NCBI RefSeq assembly: GCF_900638555.1
Contig: NZ_LR134525.1
Location: 1,054,001 to 1,118,000, forward strand
Direction: 5' to 3'
Source: Neisseria meningitidis
Lineage (GTDB): Bacteria; Pseudomonadota; Gammaproteobacteria; Burkholderiales; Neisseriaceae
Length of the DNA stretch: 64,000 bases
Position 1 is the first letter of the stretch; every line of letters starts with the position of its first letter. Under the pieces are notes generated by a model. The model was not told where the DNA came from, did not search any database, and worked only from the letters and a program-made list of their open reading frames with translations. The position numbers and the translations under genes are program-made. Below are positions 29,787-39,575 of the stretch, piece by piece.

Positions 29787-30623
29787 ATGTTAGCGCTCAA
29801 AACGCCCGGCGTACTGCCCGGCTTCAAACTCAGCCTTGGTCTGACCGTATTGTGCCTGTCGCTGCTTGTGGTCTTGCCGTTTGCGATGATGGCGGCGAAG
29901 GCGGCGGAAATCGGCTGGAGCGGATTTTGGAACACGATTACCGAACCCAATGTCTTGGCGGCCGTCTGGCTGAGTTTGCGGATGTCGTTTTATGCGATGC
30001 TGACCAATGTCGTGTTCGGCACGCTGGTGGCGTGGGTATTGGTGCGTTATGAATTCCCGGGCAAGGGTCTGGCGAACGCGCTGGTCGATTTGCCGTTTGC
30101 GCTGCCGACGGCGGTTACGGGTATCGCGTTGGCGACCCTGTATGCGCCCAACGGTTGGATAGGCCGTTTTTTCGAGCCTTTGGGCATCAAAATCGCGTTT
30201 ACACCCGTCGGCATTTGGATTGCGCTGGTCGTCGTCAGCCTGCCCTTTATCGTCCGCGCCGTGCAGCCGGTATTGGAAGAATTGTCGGGCGAATATGAGG
30301 AAGCGGCGGCAACTTTGGGCGCAAGCCGTTGGACTACGTTTCGCCGTGTCCTCTTGCCTGAAATCACACCGGCACTCTTGACCGGCGCGGGAATGATGTT
30401 TGCGCGGGCAACGGGGGAATACGGCTCGGTGATTTTTATCGCGGGCAATATTCCGATGGTTTCTGAAATCCTGCCGCTGATTATTACGGGCAAGCTGGAA
30501 CAGTTCGACGTACAGGGCGCGTCGGCGGTGGCGTTGTTTATGCTGCTGGTTTCGTTTGTGATTCTGTTTGCGCTGAACGTGATGCAGTGGGCGTTGGGCA
30601 GGCGTTCGGGCGCGAAGGGTTGA
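29787..30623 (+). CDS. cysT: Sulfate/thiosulfate ABC transporter permease CysT
   Basis: The 278-residue inner-membrane subunit has six hydrophobic segments and the EAA loop for docking CysA ([30 protein letters not shown]). I take the ATG at 29787 ([18 protein letters not shown]), matching the normal CysT length; earlier in-frame starts add an unlikely polar leader. It works with CysW and CysA downstream; the periplasmic binding protein is not in this window. A 377-bp repeat-rich gap separates it from cysW. Confidence 0.95.
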   Translation: MLALKTPGVLPGFKLSLGLTVLCLSLLVVLPFAMMAAKAAEIGWSGFWNTITEPNVLAAVWLSLRMSFYAMLTNVVFGTLVAWVLVRYEFPGKGLANALVDLPFALPTAVTGIALATLYAPNGWIGRFFEPLGIKIAFTPVGIWIALVVVSLPFIVRAVQPVLEELSGEYEEAAATLGASRWTTFRRVLLPEITPALLTGAGMMFARATGEYGSVIFIAGNIPMVSEILPLIITGKLEQFDVQGASAVALFMLLVSFVILFALNVMQWALGRRSGAKG

Positions 30624-30647
30624 GGCGGCGTCTGAAATACCTGTTAC

Positions 30648-30757
30648 CGTCATTCCCACGCAGGCGGGAATCCATTGGTGAATTTCAGCTGCCTTATTTA
30701 TTTTCTGTTTTCCTGTTGCCCTGTGGTGGATTCCCGCCTGCGCGGGAATGACGGCAG
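30648..30757. repeat. Pair of inverted dRS3 units after cysT
   Basis: ATTCCCACGCAGGCGGGAAT and ATTCCCGCCTGCGCGGGAAT bracket about 70 bp of AT-rich sequence. It is a minimal NIME. Confidence 0.88.
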
Positions 30758-30795
30758 CTAGACTTTTTTATTTCTCTTTTAGCATAAAAGATAAA

Positions 30796-30964
30796 AGGTC
30801 GTCTGAAAACGAATCCGCTCCCCAAAACACAGAATTCGTAGGTCGGATACTTGTATCCGACAAACATTTGCGATTCAGCAACCTTGTCGGATACAAGTAT
30901 CCGACCTACTACTTAATGAACAAAAAGGTCGTCTGAAACCCCTCAATCCCTTTTCAGACGACCT
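30796..30964. repeat. AGGTCGTCTGAA uptake-sequence variants and a nested palindrome
   Basis: Three copies of AGGTCGTCTGAA occur (30796-30807, 30926-30937, and inverted 30953-30964) in place of the ATGCCGTCTGAA used everywhere else. The last two form a hairpin. Between them (30838-30909) GTAGGTCGGATACTTG and its complement form a large palindrome whose arms are themselves palindromic (GTCGGATACTTGTATCCGAC). This variant is the uptake dialect described for N. mucosa-type commensals. Confidence 0.85.
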
Positions 30965-31000
30965 CCAAACATTTTAAACCAACCAGAGAACACCACCGCC

Positions 31001-31861
31001 ATGAAACCCTATTCCGCCAATCCCAACCTGACCGAACCGCGCCGGCTGCGCGTGTTGCTGATTGCCGCCGCGCTGGGCTTTCTGCTGCTGATGCTGGTCG
31101 TGCCGCTCGTCGCCGTGTTTTACGAAGCCTTAAAAGGCGGTTGGGATTTGTACCTAAAATCCTTAAACGATCCCGAAGCGTGGTCTGCCATCAAATTGAC
31201 GCTGATTACCGCGCTGATTGTCGTTCCCGTCAATGCTGTATTGGGTGTGGCGATGGCGTGGCTGCTGACCCGTTTTGACTTCCGAGGCAAGCAGTTGCTG
31301 ACTACCCTGCTCGATTTGCCGTTTTCCGTATCGCCCGTGGTGGCCGGTTTAATGTTCGTCTTATTGTTCGGCGCGCACACGGCATTGGGTGGCTGGCTCG
31401 AAGCGCAAGGCATACAGATTATCTTCGCCATCCCCGGCATTATTCTGGCGACGCTGTTCGTTACCTTCCCCTTTGTCGCGCGCGAAATCATCCCGCTGAT
31501 GCAGGCTCAGGGCGACAGCGAAGAACAGGCGGCATTGATACTCGGCGCAAGCGGCTGGCAGATGTTTTGGCGCGTTACCCTGCCCAACATCAAATGGGCG
31601 TTACTCTACGGCATCATCCTCACCAACGCCCGCGCGATGGGCGAGTTCGGCGCGGTCAGCGTGGTATCGGGACACATACGCGGCGAAACCAACACCGTCC
31701 CGCTTTTGGTCGAAATCTTCTACAACGAATACAACTTCACCGGCGCATTCGCCCTCTCCGGCGTATTGGCACTTTTGGCACTGGCGACGCTGGCGGTGCA
31801 GAACATCATCACCAAATTACAAGACAAAAAACTCGCCGCCGCCGAAAGGAACGCAGTATGA
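31001..31861 (+). CDS. cysW: Sulfate/thiosulfate ABC transporter permease CysW
   Basis: The 286-residue permease partner of CysT has six membrane segments and the EAA loop ([31 protein letters not shown]). CysW is typical in having a short cytoplasmic N-terminus ([19 protein letters not shown]). Its stop overlaps the cysA start (ATGA), so the two are translationally coupled. The RBS is CCAGAGAAC. Confidence 0.95.
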   Translation: MKPYSANPNLTEPRRLRVLLIAAALGFLLLMLVVPLVAVFYEALKGGWDLYLKSLNDPEAWSAIKLTLITALIVVPVNAVLGVAMAWLLTRFDFRGKQLLTTLLDLPFSVSPVVAGLMFVLLFGAHTALGGWLEAQGIQIIFAIPGIILATLFVTFPFVAREIIPLMQAQGDSEEQAALILGASGWQMFWRVTLPNIKWALLYGIILTNARAMGEFGAVSVVSGHIRGETNTVPLLVEIFYNEYNFTGAFALSGVLALLALATLAVQNIITKLQDKKLAAAERNAV

Positions 31862-32931
31862 GTATCACCATCCAAAACTTAAACAAACACTTCGGCAATT
31901 TTCACGCGCTGAAAAACATCAACCTCAACGTCCCCACCGGCAAACTCGTTTCCCTGCTCGGCCCGTCCGGCTGCGGCAAAACCACGCTTTTACGCATTAT
32001 CGCCGGACTGGAAAACGCCGACGGCGGCAAGATTCTGTTTGATGGGCAAGACGTAACCGCCAAGCACGTGCGCGAGCGCAAAGTCGGCTTCGTGTTCCAA
32101 CACTACGCCCTTTTCCGCCATATGAACGTGTTTGACAACGTTGCCTTCGGTTTGACCGTATTGCCCAAGTCCGAACGCCCGTCCAAAGGACAAATCCGCG
32201 CCAAAGTCGAAGAATTGCTCAAGCTCGTGCAGCTCTCGCATTTGGCAAAATCCTATCCGCACCAACTCTCCGGCGGGCAACGCCAGCGCATCGCCCTCGC
32301 CCGTGCGCTTGCGGTCGAACCGAAACTCCTGCTTTTGGACGAACCCTTCGGCGCGTTGGATGCCAAAGTACGCAAAGAATTACGCACCTGGCTGCGCGAC
32401 ATCCATCACAACCTGGGTGTAACCAGCATTCTGGTTACGCACGACCAAGAAGAAGCCCTCGAAGTTTCCGACGAAATCGTCGTGATGAACCACGGCAAAA
32501 TCGAACAAACCGGCAGTGCCGAAGCCATTTACCGCAAACCCGAAAACGCCTTCGTTACCGAGTTCCTCGGCGAAACCGACGCTTTTGAAGGACGCATCGA
32601 AAAAGGCTTCTGGCATTATAACGGCTTCGCGTGGAAATTGGACGCACAATACAAATGGCAGGAACAAACCGCCACCGGCTATATCCGCCCGCACGAATGG
32701 CAGATCGCCGCCGAACACGAAACACCGATGATTTGTGCCGAAATCGAAAAAGTCCACGCCGTCGGCGCATTGACGCATATTTTGGTGAAACACGGCAAAC
32801 AAGACGTGCATATCACGCTGGCTGGCAGCGATGCCGCGCGTTACCCAATCGCCGAAGGCAAAGAATTAAACTTAATTCCAAAACAGGTTTATGTCTTTTC
32901 TCAAAACGAGCTGATTGAATATTCGATTTAA
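31858..32931 (+). CDS. cysA: Sulfate/thiosulfate ABC transporter ATPase CysA
   Basis: The 357-residue ATPase powers sulfate uptake through CysT/CysW. Visible motifs are Walker [10 protein letters not shown] with Lys41, Q-loop VFQHYALF, signature LSGGQRQR (137-144), Walker [14 protein letters not shown] (Asp161, Glu162), and switch His195 in LVTHDQEEA. The C-terminal 110 residues form the regulatory TOBE-like domain. I place the start at the ATG overlapping the cysW stop; an upstream open frame is only the shadow of cysW. Confidence 0.96.
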   Translation: MSITIQNLNKHFGNFHALKNINLNVPTGKLVSLLGPSGCGKTTLLRIIAGLENADGGKILFDGQDVTAKHVRERKVGFVFQHYALFRHMNVFDNVAFGLTVLPKSERPSKGQIRAKVEELLKLVQLSHLAKSYPHQLSGGQRQRIALARALAVEPKLLLLDEPFGALDAKVRKELRTWLRDIHHNLGVTSILVTHDQEEALEVSDEIVVMNHGKIEQTGSAEAIYRKPENAFVTEFLGETDAFEGRIEKGFWHYNGFAWKLDAQYKWQEQTATGYIRPHEWQIAAEHETPMICAEIEKVHAVGALTHILVKHGKQDVHITLAGSDAARYPIAEGKELNLIPKQVYVFSQNELIEYSI

Positions 32932-32944
32932 CCATGAAAGCGCA

Positions 32945-32973
32945 ATGCCGTCTGAAAGGCTTTCAGACGGCAT
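32945..32973. terminator. Inverted DUS terminator between cysA and ilvA
   Basis: ATGCCGTCTGAAAG and CTTTCAGACGGCAT, loop of one base, between convergent genes. Confidence 0.88.
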
Positions 32974-32987
32974 TGTGCTTTCAAGCG

Positions 32988-34514
32988 TCAGGCAAGAAAC
33001 AGCTTGTACGCGGCATTTTGCGTTTCCTCGTGATAGCTGTATCCCAGACTTTCCAAGAAACCGTCAAATGCGGCGGCATCGTGAGGCGGCACATCGATAC
33101 CGACCAAAATCCGCCCGTAATCCGCACCGTGGTTGCGGTAATGGAAGAGCGTAATGTTCCAACCGCCCTGCATATGGTTCAAAAAACGCGCCAACGCCCC
33201 CGGACGCTCCGGAAACTCAAAACTGACCAGACGCTCGTTTTCTACTTTGTCCGTCCGCCCTCCGACCATATAGCGGATATGGATTTTGGCAATCTCATCA
33301 TCGGTCAGGTCGACATTGGGCAATCCCGCCTCATCCAACCGGCTGCCGATAACCGCCAAATCCTGCGGGCCTGCCGCTTGAAGTCCGACAAAGATATGCG
33401 CTTTTTCATCGTCCCCGTAGCGGTAGTTGAACTCGGTAATATTCCTATTTCCCAATATATTGACAAACTTAAGGAAGCTGCCGCGTTCTTCAGGGATGGT
33501 AACGGCAAAAATACCTTCGTTGCCCTCGCCCAATTCGCTCCGTTCCGAAACGTGGCGCAAACGGTGAAAATTCATATTCGCACCGCTGGTAACGGCAATC
33601 AGGGTTTGGTTTTCCGCGCCTTCTCGGGCGATATAGGCTTTCAGACCCGCCAACGCCAACGCGCCCGCCGGCTCGGTAATGCTGCGCGTGTCATCGAAAA
33701 TATCCTTGACCGCGCCGCAAACCGCATCGGTATCGACTGTAATGATTTCATCCAAAAGTTCTTTGCAGAGACGGAAGGTTTCGTTTCCGACGACTTTGAC
33801 CGCCGTGCCGTCTGAAAACAGCCCGACATCTTTCAAATGGACGATTTCACCCGCTTCGACCGACTGCTTCATACAGCAGGAATCGTTGGTCTGAACGCCG
33901 ATAACTTTGATTTCGGGACGGACCTGCTTGATAAATGCCGCCACGCCCGCCGCCAAACCGCCACCGCCTATCGGTACGAATACGGCGCGGATTGGATCGG
34001 GATGCTGGCTGACAATTTCCATCCCTACCGTCCCTTGTCCTGCAATCACATCAGGATCGTCAAACGGTGCGATATAGGTCAGCCCTTCCTGTTCCGCCAG
34101 CTCCATCGCATAATCGTAAGCATCGTTGTATGAAACACCGCGCAAAACCACCTCGCCGCCACGGCTTTTGACCGCATCCACTTTGATTTTCGGCGTAGTC
34201 TCCGGCATGACGATAACGGCACGGCAACCCAAACGCTGTGCGGACAATGCCACGCCTTGTGCGTGATTGCCCGCGCTTGCCGCAATCACGCCGCAAGCGA
34301 GCGCATCTTTCGGCAACTTGGACATTTTGTTGTACGCGCCGCGTATTTTGAACGAAAAAACCGGCTGCAAATCTTCGCGTTTCAAAAGGATGTTGTTTTT
34401 CAAACGTACAGAAAGGCTGCGTGCCGGTTCCAAAGGCGTTTCGACCGCCACATCATAGACAGATGCCGTCAGGATGCGGATGAGGTAATTGGAATAAGGA
34501 AGGGGCGTGTTCAT
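32988..34514 (-). CDS. ilvA: Threonine dehydratase, biosynthetic
   Basis: IlvA deaminates threonine to 2-oxobutanoate, the first step of isoleucine synthesis. The 508-residue length equals the biosynthetic form. PLP-binding Lys56 is in SFKIRGAYNKM, the phosphate loop is in GGGGLAAG, and two ACT-like regulatory domains fill residues 330-508 (GSFLKFVNILGNRNITEFNYR and GALARFLNHMQGGWNITLFHYR), which bind isoleucine for feedback control. It is convergent with cysA. Confidence 0.97.
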   Translation of the reverse strand: MNTPLPYSNYLIRILTASVYDVAVETPLEPARSLSVRLKNNILLKREDLQPVFSFKIRGAYNKMSKLPKDALACGVIAASAGNHAQGVALSAQRLGCRAVIVMPETTPKIKVDAVKSRGGEVVLRGVSYNDAYDYAMELAEQEGLTYIAPFDDPDVIAGQGTVGMEIVSQHPDPIRAVFVPIGGGGLAAGVAAFIKQVRPEIKVIGVQTNDSCCMKQSVEAGEIVHLKDVGLFSDGTAVKVVGNETFRLCKELLDEIITVDTDAVCGAVKDIFDDTRSITEPAGALALAGLKAYIAREGAENQTLIAVTSGANMNFHRLRHVSERSELGEGNEGIFAVTIPEERGSFLKFVNILGNRNITEFNYRYGDDEKAHIFVGLQAAGPQDLAVIGSRLDEAGLPNVDLTDDEIAKIHIRYMVGGRTDKVENERLVSFEFPERPGALARFLNHMQGGWNITLFHYRNHGADYGRILVGIDVPPHDAAAFDGFLESLGYSYHEETQNAAYKLFLA

Positions 34515-34661
34515 AATTCAATATGGGATAATCGGTTTATTAAAATCGCAAAACCCAAAACCATACGCCCAAGACGGCGCGAAAGCAAGAAAAATCCGCC
34601 CGATCAGACACCCTAAGCGTATAATCGGCAGACTGAAACACGCACACAATTAGAATATTTC

Positions 34662-35831
34662 ATGACAGCACATAAAATCCTGCCCGTCCTGCTTTCCATC
34701 ATCTTAGGCGTTTCTCACGCAACGGCTGCATCGCCCGCGCCCAACAGACCGACGGCACACGCCGCCCCCACGTTCCAAACACCCGAAACCCTCACAGCGG
34801 CACACATCGTTATCGACCTTCAAAGCAAACAGATTTTATCCGCCAAAAACATCAATACCCCTGTCGAACCGGCGGCACTAACCCAACTGATGACCGCATA
34901 TCTGGTTTTCAAAAACATGAAATCGGGAAATATCCGATCTGAAGAAAACTTAAAAATACCCGAATCCGCATGGGCTTCAGAAGGAAGCAGAATGTTTGTA
35001 CGTCCCGGCGATACGGTCAGCACCGACAAACTCTTAAAAGGCATGATTGCACTATCCGCAAACGATGCCGCCCTAACCCTTGCCGGCCGGCTGGGCAACG
35101 GCTCGATTGAAAATTTTGTGCAACAAATGAACAAAGAAGCCCGACGCTTGGGCATGAAGAACACTGTATTCAAAAATCCGACAGGCTTGAGTAGAGAAGG
35201 ACAGGTTTCCACCGCCAAAGACCTCGCCCAGCTGTCTGAAGCATTGATGCGCGACTTTCCGGAATATTACCCGCTGTTTTCCATCAAATCTTTCAAATTC
35301 AAAAATATAGAGCAAAACAACCGCAATATCCTTTTATATAGGGACAACAATGTAAACGGTCTGAAAGCCGGACACACAGAAAGCGGCGGCTACAACCTTG
35401 CCGTGTCATACTCCGGCAACGGCAGGCACATCCTTGTCATCACATTGGGTTCGGAATCGGCGGAAACACGCGCATCAGACAACAGCAAGCTGCTGAACTG
35501 GGCATTGCAAGCCTTCGATACGCCCAAAATATATCCGAAAGGCAAAACCGTTGCCCAAATCCAAATTTCCGGAGGCAGCAAAAAAACCGTCCGCGCAGGC
35601 TTCCTCAAAGAAGCCTACATCACTCTGCCACATAAGGAAGCGAAAATGGCAGAACAAATTCTAGAAACCATACAGCCGATTCCCGCCCCAGTAAAAAAAG
35701 GGCAAATTTTAGGAAAAATCAAAATCAGACAAAACGGATACACCATTGCCGAAAAAGAAATCGTCGCACTGGAAAATGTAAAAAAAAGAAGCCGGTGGCA
35801 AAGGCTTTGGGCGTGTCTGACAGGGCAGTAA
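34662..35831 (+). CDS. dacC: DacC-type penicillin-binding protein homologue lacking the SxxK catalytic residues
   Basis: The 389-residue protein has a signal peptide (MTAHKILPVLLSIILGVSHATA) and the full fold of low-molecular-mass D-Ala-D-Ala carboxypeptidases, including the C-terminal beta domain and a basic tail (KKRSRWQRLWACLTGQ) that could lie on the membrane. Catalytically the picture is odd. Where SLTK is expected the sequence is ALTQ (Ala72, Gln75), so nucleophile and general base are both missing. The SxN motif is present (Ser132-Ala-Asn134) and KTG is KAG (Lys235-Ala-Gly237). It is read clearly in context (EPAALTQLMTAYLVF). It is probably non-catalytic, perhaps a peptidoglycan-binding or regulatory paralogue. 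Confidence 0.88.
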   Translation: MTAHKILPVLLSIILGVSHATAASPAPNRPTAHAAPTFQTPETLTAAHIVIDLQSKQILSAKNINTPVEPAALTQLMTAYLVFKNMKSGNIRSEENLKIPESAWASEGSRMFVRPGDTVSTDKLLKGMIALSANDAALTLAGRLGNGSIENFVQQMNKEARRLGMKNTVFKNPTGLSREGQVSTAKDLAQLSEALMRDFPEYYPLFSIKSFKFKNIEQNNRNILLYRDNNVNGLKAGHTESGGYNLAVSYSGNGRHILVITLGSESAETRASDNSKLLNWALQAFDTPKIYPKGKTVAQIQISGGSKKTVRAGFLKEAYITLPHKEAKMAEQILETIQPIPAPVKKGQILGKIKIRQNGYTIAEKEIVALENVKKRSRWQRLWACLTGQ

Positions 35832-35872
35832 TCTGCCGTTTCAAATATCCCGTTTTTCCAACAAATAAAGAA

Positions 35873-35902
35873 ATGCCGTCTGAAACACGGTTCAGACGGC
35901 AT
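35873..35902. terminator. Inverted DUS terminator after dacC
   Basis: ATGCCGTCTGAAAC and GTTCAGACGGCAT hairpin between the convergent dacC and rplY genes. Confidence 0.85.
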
Positions 35903-35909
35903 AAAACAA

Positions 35910-35941
35910 CAGGGCGGTACGTATTGCATACGCACCGCCCT
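35910..35941 (-). terminator. Stem-loop terminator of rplY
   Basis: AGGGCGGTACGTAT and ATACGCACCGCCCT arms with one mismatch, directly after the rplY stop on the minus strand. Confidence 0.75.
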
Positions 35942-35955
35942 GCTGCTGAAATCAA

Positions 35956-36528
35956 TTAGCGTTTCTTACCGGTAACGGTAGCAACAGCCAGATTTTCGTT
36001 ACGTTTCAGGGAAACGCTTTCTACACCTTCAGGCAGTTTGATGTCTGACAAGTGCAGAATGTCGCCGGCAACCACTTCGGCACAATCCAAATCCAAGAAA
36101 GCAGGGATGTTGGCAGGCAAAGCAACTACTTCAACAGTCGTGTTCAACAGAGATACGCGGCCGCCTTGCAGTTTGACCGCTTGGGAATTTTCAGCGTTAA
36201 CGATGTGCAGGGGAACGCGGATGCGTACGGGTTGGTCTGCTTTCACAGCTTGGAAGTCGATGTGTTGAACTTCGCGGCGGAACGGGTGCATTTGGAAATC
36301 GCGGACGATAACGTCTTTGGTTTCACCGTTCAGAGACAACTTAATCAACGCAGTATGGAAAGATTCTTTTTCCAATGCGTAGAATACGGTTTTGTGATCC
36401 ACAGCGATTGCAACAGGCTCTTGACCTTCACCGTACAGAATGCCGGGGATTTGGCCTTCGCGACGCAGGCGGCGGCTCGCACCAGTGCCTTGTGCTTCAC
36501 GAACAGAAGCTTGAATTTCATAAGTCAT
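35956..36528 (-). CDS. rplY: 50S ribosomal protein L25 (TL5/CTC type)
   Basis: L25 binds 5S rRNA. The 190-residue product is the long two-domain CTC form: the N-terminal L25 domain ([25 protein letters not shown]) plus the C-terminal TL5 domain (residues 95-190, [31 protein letters not shown]). It starts [20 protein letters not shown]. It is 67 bp downstream of prs on the same strand, a common proteobacterial pairing, and likely co-transcribed. Confidence 0.97.
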   Translation of the reverse strand: MTYEIQASVREAQGTGASRRLRREGQIPGILYGEGQEPVAIAVDHKTVFYALEKESFHTALIKLSLNGETKDVIVRDFQMHPFRREVQHIDFQAVKADQPVRIRVPLHIVNAENSQAVKLQGGRVSLLNTTVEVVALPANIPAFLDLDCAEVVAGDILHLSDIKLPEGVESVSLKRNENLAVATVTGKKR

Positions 36529-36594
36529 GTTAAATACTCCAAGTTAGGTAAAATCGCCGTCATCGGCCGCGACCAGCTTAAGACGGCTTCGGGC

Positions 36595-37578
36595 TTATGG
36601 CAGCAACATGCTGCCTGTCATCACTTCTTCATTGAAAAGATATGAGACGGATTCTTCATTGCTAATGCGGCGGACGGTTTCGGCCAACAGACCGGCAATC
36701 GTTACCTGACGGATACGGTCGCAGTTTTTAGCCGCTTCAGACAAAGGAATGGTATCGGTTACGACCACCTGGTCGATTTCGGATGAGGCGATACGGCTGA
36801 CCGCCTCTCCGGAGAATACAGCGTGGCTGGCATAGGCTAGAACACGTTCCGCCCCCCGCTCTTTCAGGGCGACGGCGGCTTTGCACAGCGTATTTGCAGT
36901 GTCAATCATATCGTCCACAATCAGACAGGTTCTGCCTTGAATATCGCCGATGATGTTCATGACTTCTGCCACATTGGCTTTCGGGCGGCGTTTATCGATG
37001 ATTGCCAAGTCGGCATTCAAGGATTTTGCCACGGCGCGGGCGCGGACGACACCGCCGATGTCCGGGCTGACGACGGTCAGATTTTCAATCCGCTGTTGTT
37101 TGATGTCGTTCAACAGAATCGGGGTGGCATAAATATTGTCCACCGGAATATCGAAGAAACCTTGAATCTGGTCGGCATGCAAATCGACAGTCAAAACACG
37201 GTCGATCCCTGCCGAATACAGCATATTTGCCACCAGTTTGGCAGAAATCGGAACGCGGACGGAACGCGGACGGCGGTCTTGGCGCGCATAGCCGAAATAC
37301 GGAATGGCTGTGGTAATACGACCTGCCGAAGCACGCTTCAGTGCATCCGCCATCGTCAGGATTTCCATCAGGTTGTCATTGGTCGGCGCACAGGTCGGCT
37401 GAAGGATGAAAACATCGCGCCCGCGTACGTTTTCCAACAGTTCGACGGCAACTTCGCCGTCTGAAAACTTGGATACGGAAGCATTGCCCAAAGAAATGTC
37501 CAAATGCCTGACAACACGTTGTGCCAATTCGGGATTGGCATTGCCTGTAAATACCATCAAACTGTCGTACGCAGCCAT
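36595..37578 (-). CDS. prs: Ribose-phosphate pyrophosphokinase
   Basis: Prs makes PRPP from ribose 5-phosphate and ATP for nucleotide, His and Trp synthesis. The start [19 protein letters not shown] at 37578 gives 327 residues. Key motifs are [23 protein letters not shown] (flexible loop), [11 protein letters not shown] (ATP site), [12 protein letters not shown], and the PRPP-binding loop [17 protein letters not shown]. An in-frame extension runs into the tRNA genes upstream and is not coding. Confidence 0.97.
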   Translation of the reverse strand: MAAYDSLMVFTGNANPELAQRVVRHLDISLGNASVSKFSDGEVAVELLENVRGRDVFILQPTCAPTNDNLMEILTMADALKRASAGRITTAIPYFGYARQDRRPRSVRVPISAKLVANMLYSAGIDRVLTVDLHADQIQGFFDIPVDNIYATPILLNDIKQQRIENLTVVSPDIGGVVRARAVAKSLNADLAIIDKRRPKANVAEVMNIIGDIQGRTCLIVDDMIDTANTLCKAAVALKERGAERVLAYASHAVFSGEAVSRIASSEIDQVVVTDTIPLSEAAKNCDRIRQVTIAGLLAETVRRISNEESVSYLFNEEVMTGSMLLP

Positions 37579-37712
37579 ATTCTCACCTGATTTTATGTTT
37601 AACTTCCGCTCAGAAAACACAATGCTTCCCTCTGCTTGTACCAAGCCCGACATTATACCTGCAACATCCGACACAAACAAAGGCATTTCAATATTTTTAT
37701 TTCTATGAAATA

Positions 37713-37743
37713 AAAGCGTGTAAGCAGGCTTACACGCTTTTAT
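37713..37743 (-). terminator. Terminator of the tRNA-Gln cluster
   Basis: AAAAGCGTGTAAG and CTTACACGCTTTT perfect arms around a 4-base loop, directly beyond the first tRNA-Gln on the minus strand, between tRNA genes and prs. Confidence 0.88.
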
Positions 37744-37744
37744 T

Positions 37745-37820
37745 TGGCTGGGGAGGAAGGATTCGAACCTTCGCATGCTGGAATCAAAATCCAGTGTCTT
37801 AACCGCTTGACGACTCCCCA
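37745..37820 (-). tRNA. tRNA-Gln (UUG), copy 1
   Basis: 76 nt including CCA. Acceptor TGGGGAG/CTCCCCA, anticodon loop ATTTTGAT with UUG, T-arm AGGTTCGAATCCT. Identical to the next two copies. Confidence 0.97.
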
Positions 37821-37828
37821 AAAAGGGC

Positions 37829-37904
37829 TGGCTGGGGAGGAAGGATTCGAACCTTCGCATGCTGGAATCAAAATCCAGTGTCTTAACCGCTTGACGACTC
37901 CCCA
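37829..37904 (-). tRNA. tRNA-Gln (UUG), copy 2
   Basis: Same 76-nt sequence as copy 1, separated from it by 8 bp. Confidence 0.97.
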
Positions 37905-37916
37905 ACTCGTTTGGCT

Positions 37917-37992
37917 TGGCTGGGGAGGAAGGATTCGAACCTTCGCATGCTGGAATCAAAATCCAGTGTCTTAACCGCTTGACGACTCCCCA
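37917..37992 (-). tRNA. tRNA-Gln (UUG), copy 3
   Basis: Third identical copy, 12 bp from copy 2 and 7 bp after the ispE stop, so the three tRNAs are probably transcribed with ispE. Confidence 0.97.
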
Positions 37993-37999
37993 ACAATGT

Positions 38000-38845
38000 T
38001 TATACGGACAACAAAGGATGTTTTGAAAGACCCTCTGCCAAATATGCCTCGTACAAATCTGAAACTTGTCGGTATATATTGTATGCGCTATTCCTATCTT
38101 GACACGCCGTGAATACACACGCACCAGAACCTGTCATTAAGGCAAATCCATATCGGGACAACTCGGAATAGGCTTTCCAAACTTCAGGGTATTCTTTAAA
38201 TACAACTGCCTGCATATCATTTCTAAACGGTTGCAGGTTTTGGAAAGTCGGCATTATGCTTGAGGCGGAATTTCGTGTCAAGCCTTCGTGTGTGAAAATT
38301 TTTGCGGTGGAAACGTGGACGGGCGGTTTGACGATGACATACCACTGTTTCGGAATATCCATTTCGTCCAGCCTGTCGCCTATACCCCGCGCAAACGCAT
38401 TTTTGCCGAAAATAAAAAACGGTACGTCCGCCCCCAGAGCCGCGCCCGAATCAATGAGCTGCCGCTGCGTCAGACCGCACTGCCACCAACGGTTCAACAC
38501 CAGCAAAACGGTTGCCGCATCCGAGCTTCCTCCGCCCAAACCGGCCCCGGTCGGAATTTTTTTGTCCAGCCATATCTCCACGCCGGTAGGGGTGCGTGCA
38601 TATTTTTGCAGCAACGATGCGGCACGGTAGCTTAAATCCGCCTCCTGCGGCATTCCATCAACCGGATTGTGCAGGATGATTTTGCCGTCGTCCCTTGGTT
38701 TCAAATATACGGTATCCTGCAAATCTATCAGGCAGAATATGCTTTCGATATTGTGATAACCGTCTTCCCGCCTGCCGGTAATCCTCAAATCGAGATTCAG
38801 TTTTGCAGGTGCGGGAAACGCCTGCCGTCCGTCCGTAACACTCAT
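38000..38845 (-). CDS. ispE: 4-diphosphocytidyl-2-C-methyl-D-erythritol kinase
   Basis: IspE phosphorylates CDP-ME in the non-mevalonate isoprenoid pathway. The 281-residue GHMP kinase has the N-terminal [21 protein letters not shown] motif, the ATP loop [16 protein letters not shown], and motif 3 in [12 protein letters not shown]. It lies between lolB (upstream, 9-bp gap) and tRNA-Gln genes on the minus strand, the usual lolB-ispE-prs order of beta- and gammaproteobacteria. Confidence 0.96.
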   Translation of the reverse strand: MSVTDGRQAFPAPAKLNLDLRITGRREDGYHNIESIFCLIDLQDTVYLKPRDDGKIILHNPVDGMPQEADLSYRAASLLQKYARTPTGVEIWLDKKIPTGAGLGGGSSDAATVLLVLNRWWQCGLTQRQLIDSGAALGADVPFFIFGKNAFARGIGDRLDEMDIPKQWYVIVKPPVHVSTAKIFTHEGLTRNSASSIMPTFQNLQPFRNDMQAVVFKEYPEVWKAYSELSRYGFALMTGSGACVFTACQDRNSAYNIYRQVSDLYEAYLAEGLSKHPLLSV

Positions 38846-38854
38846 ATATCTACC

Positions 38855-39436
38855 TTACTGTATGCGTGCCGCGCATTGTTCTTGGGTTTCGGTTTCAGAC
38901 GGCATACCAATCTCGGTGAAAACCAGCCTGATGTTCAAATTTCCGTTATTCAGTTGCAACGTTCGGACTTGCCCCCCACTGTCGGCGGTTCTGCCGACAG
39001 TCCAACCGTATTGTTCCAATATGCCGTCCGGCAGGATGCGGTAAGGCGCGCCCGCCACAGGCCTGCCATCTGCCCAGATATGCAGATATTGGATTGGCAG
39101 TTTGAAACCGACCAGCTGCCTGCTCAATTCTTCCGCACTTTCCGCCTGATAGACATTTCCTTTGCCGTCCACTGCCAATGCGCCGTCCCTGTCTTGACAC
39201 AACTGCCCGAGCGTACTGCCCAAAGGGGTGTTGATATTGATGGTTTCCACGGGCGGTTGGTATGTCCAATCGAAATTTGCATACGAACCTTTCCCTTCCG
39301 CTTTCACTGCCAACCGCCCTTCCGCCGTGAAACTGCGGGTGTGTTCGGACGGCTGCCACAGGTTTTCGTTATTTTGAGGTAATTGCGCGCAAGCGGTCAA
39401 AAGCAGGATGACCGATGCGGATACAGTGTGTTTCAT
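38855..39436 (-). CDS. lolB: Outer-membrane lipoprotein receptor LolB
   Basis: LolB accepts lipoproteins from LolA at the inner face of the outer membrane. From the ATG at 39436 the 193-residue product has the lipoprotein signal [16 protein letters not shown] with lipidated Cys16, then [24 protein letters not shown] and the beta-barrel half seen in the family. An open extension of 36 codons upstream is ignored because it lacks a signal. It is followed after 9 bp by ispE and preceded by the TPR gene on the same strand. Confidence 0.93.
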   Translation of the reverse strand: MKHTVSASVILLLTACAQLPQNNENLWQPSEHTRSFTAEGRLAVKAEGKGSYANFDWTYQPPVETININTPLGSTLGQLCQDRDGALAVDGKGNVYQAESAEELSRQLVGFKLPIQYLHIWADGRPVAGAPYRILPDGILEQYGWTVGRTADSGGQVRTLQLNNGNLNIRLVFTEIGMPSETETQEQCAARIQ

Positions 39437-39575
39437 CAGAATTTCCTTAACGGATGCCATCCTGCCGGCCGATGGGTTCGGTGTGCCGTGCAAAACGCGT
39501 GCGAACTGCGTGCCGTTTGCCCGAATGCCCCGGCTTCCCGGCAAACCTTATGCCGTCTGAAAGGATGGACCTGCA

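Noticed and set aside
37744..37974. Open frame repeating [19 protein letters not shown]
   Set aside because: It is a translation of the three tRNA-Gln genes in the opposite direction.
36595..38124. 509-residue form of Prs
   Set aside because: The upstream extension runs through tRNA genes; the known start [10 protein letters not shown] gives the right length.
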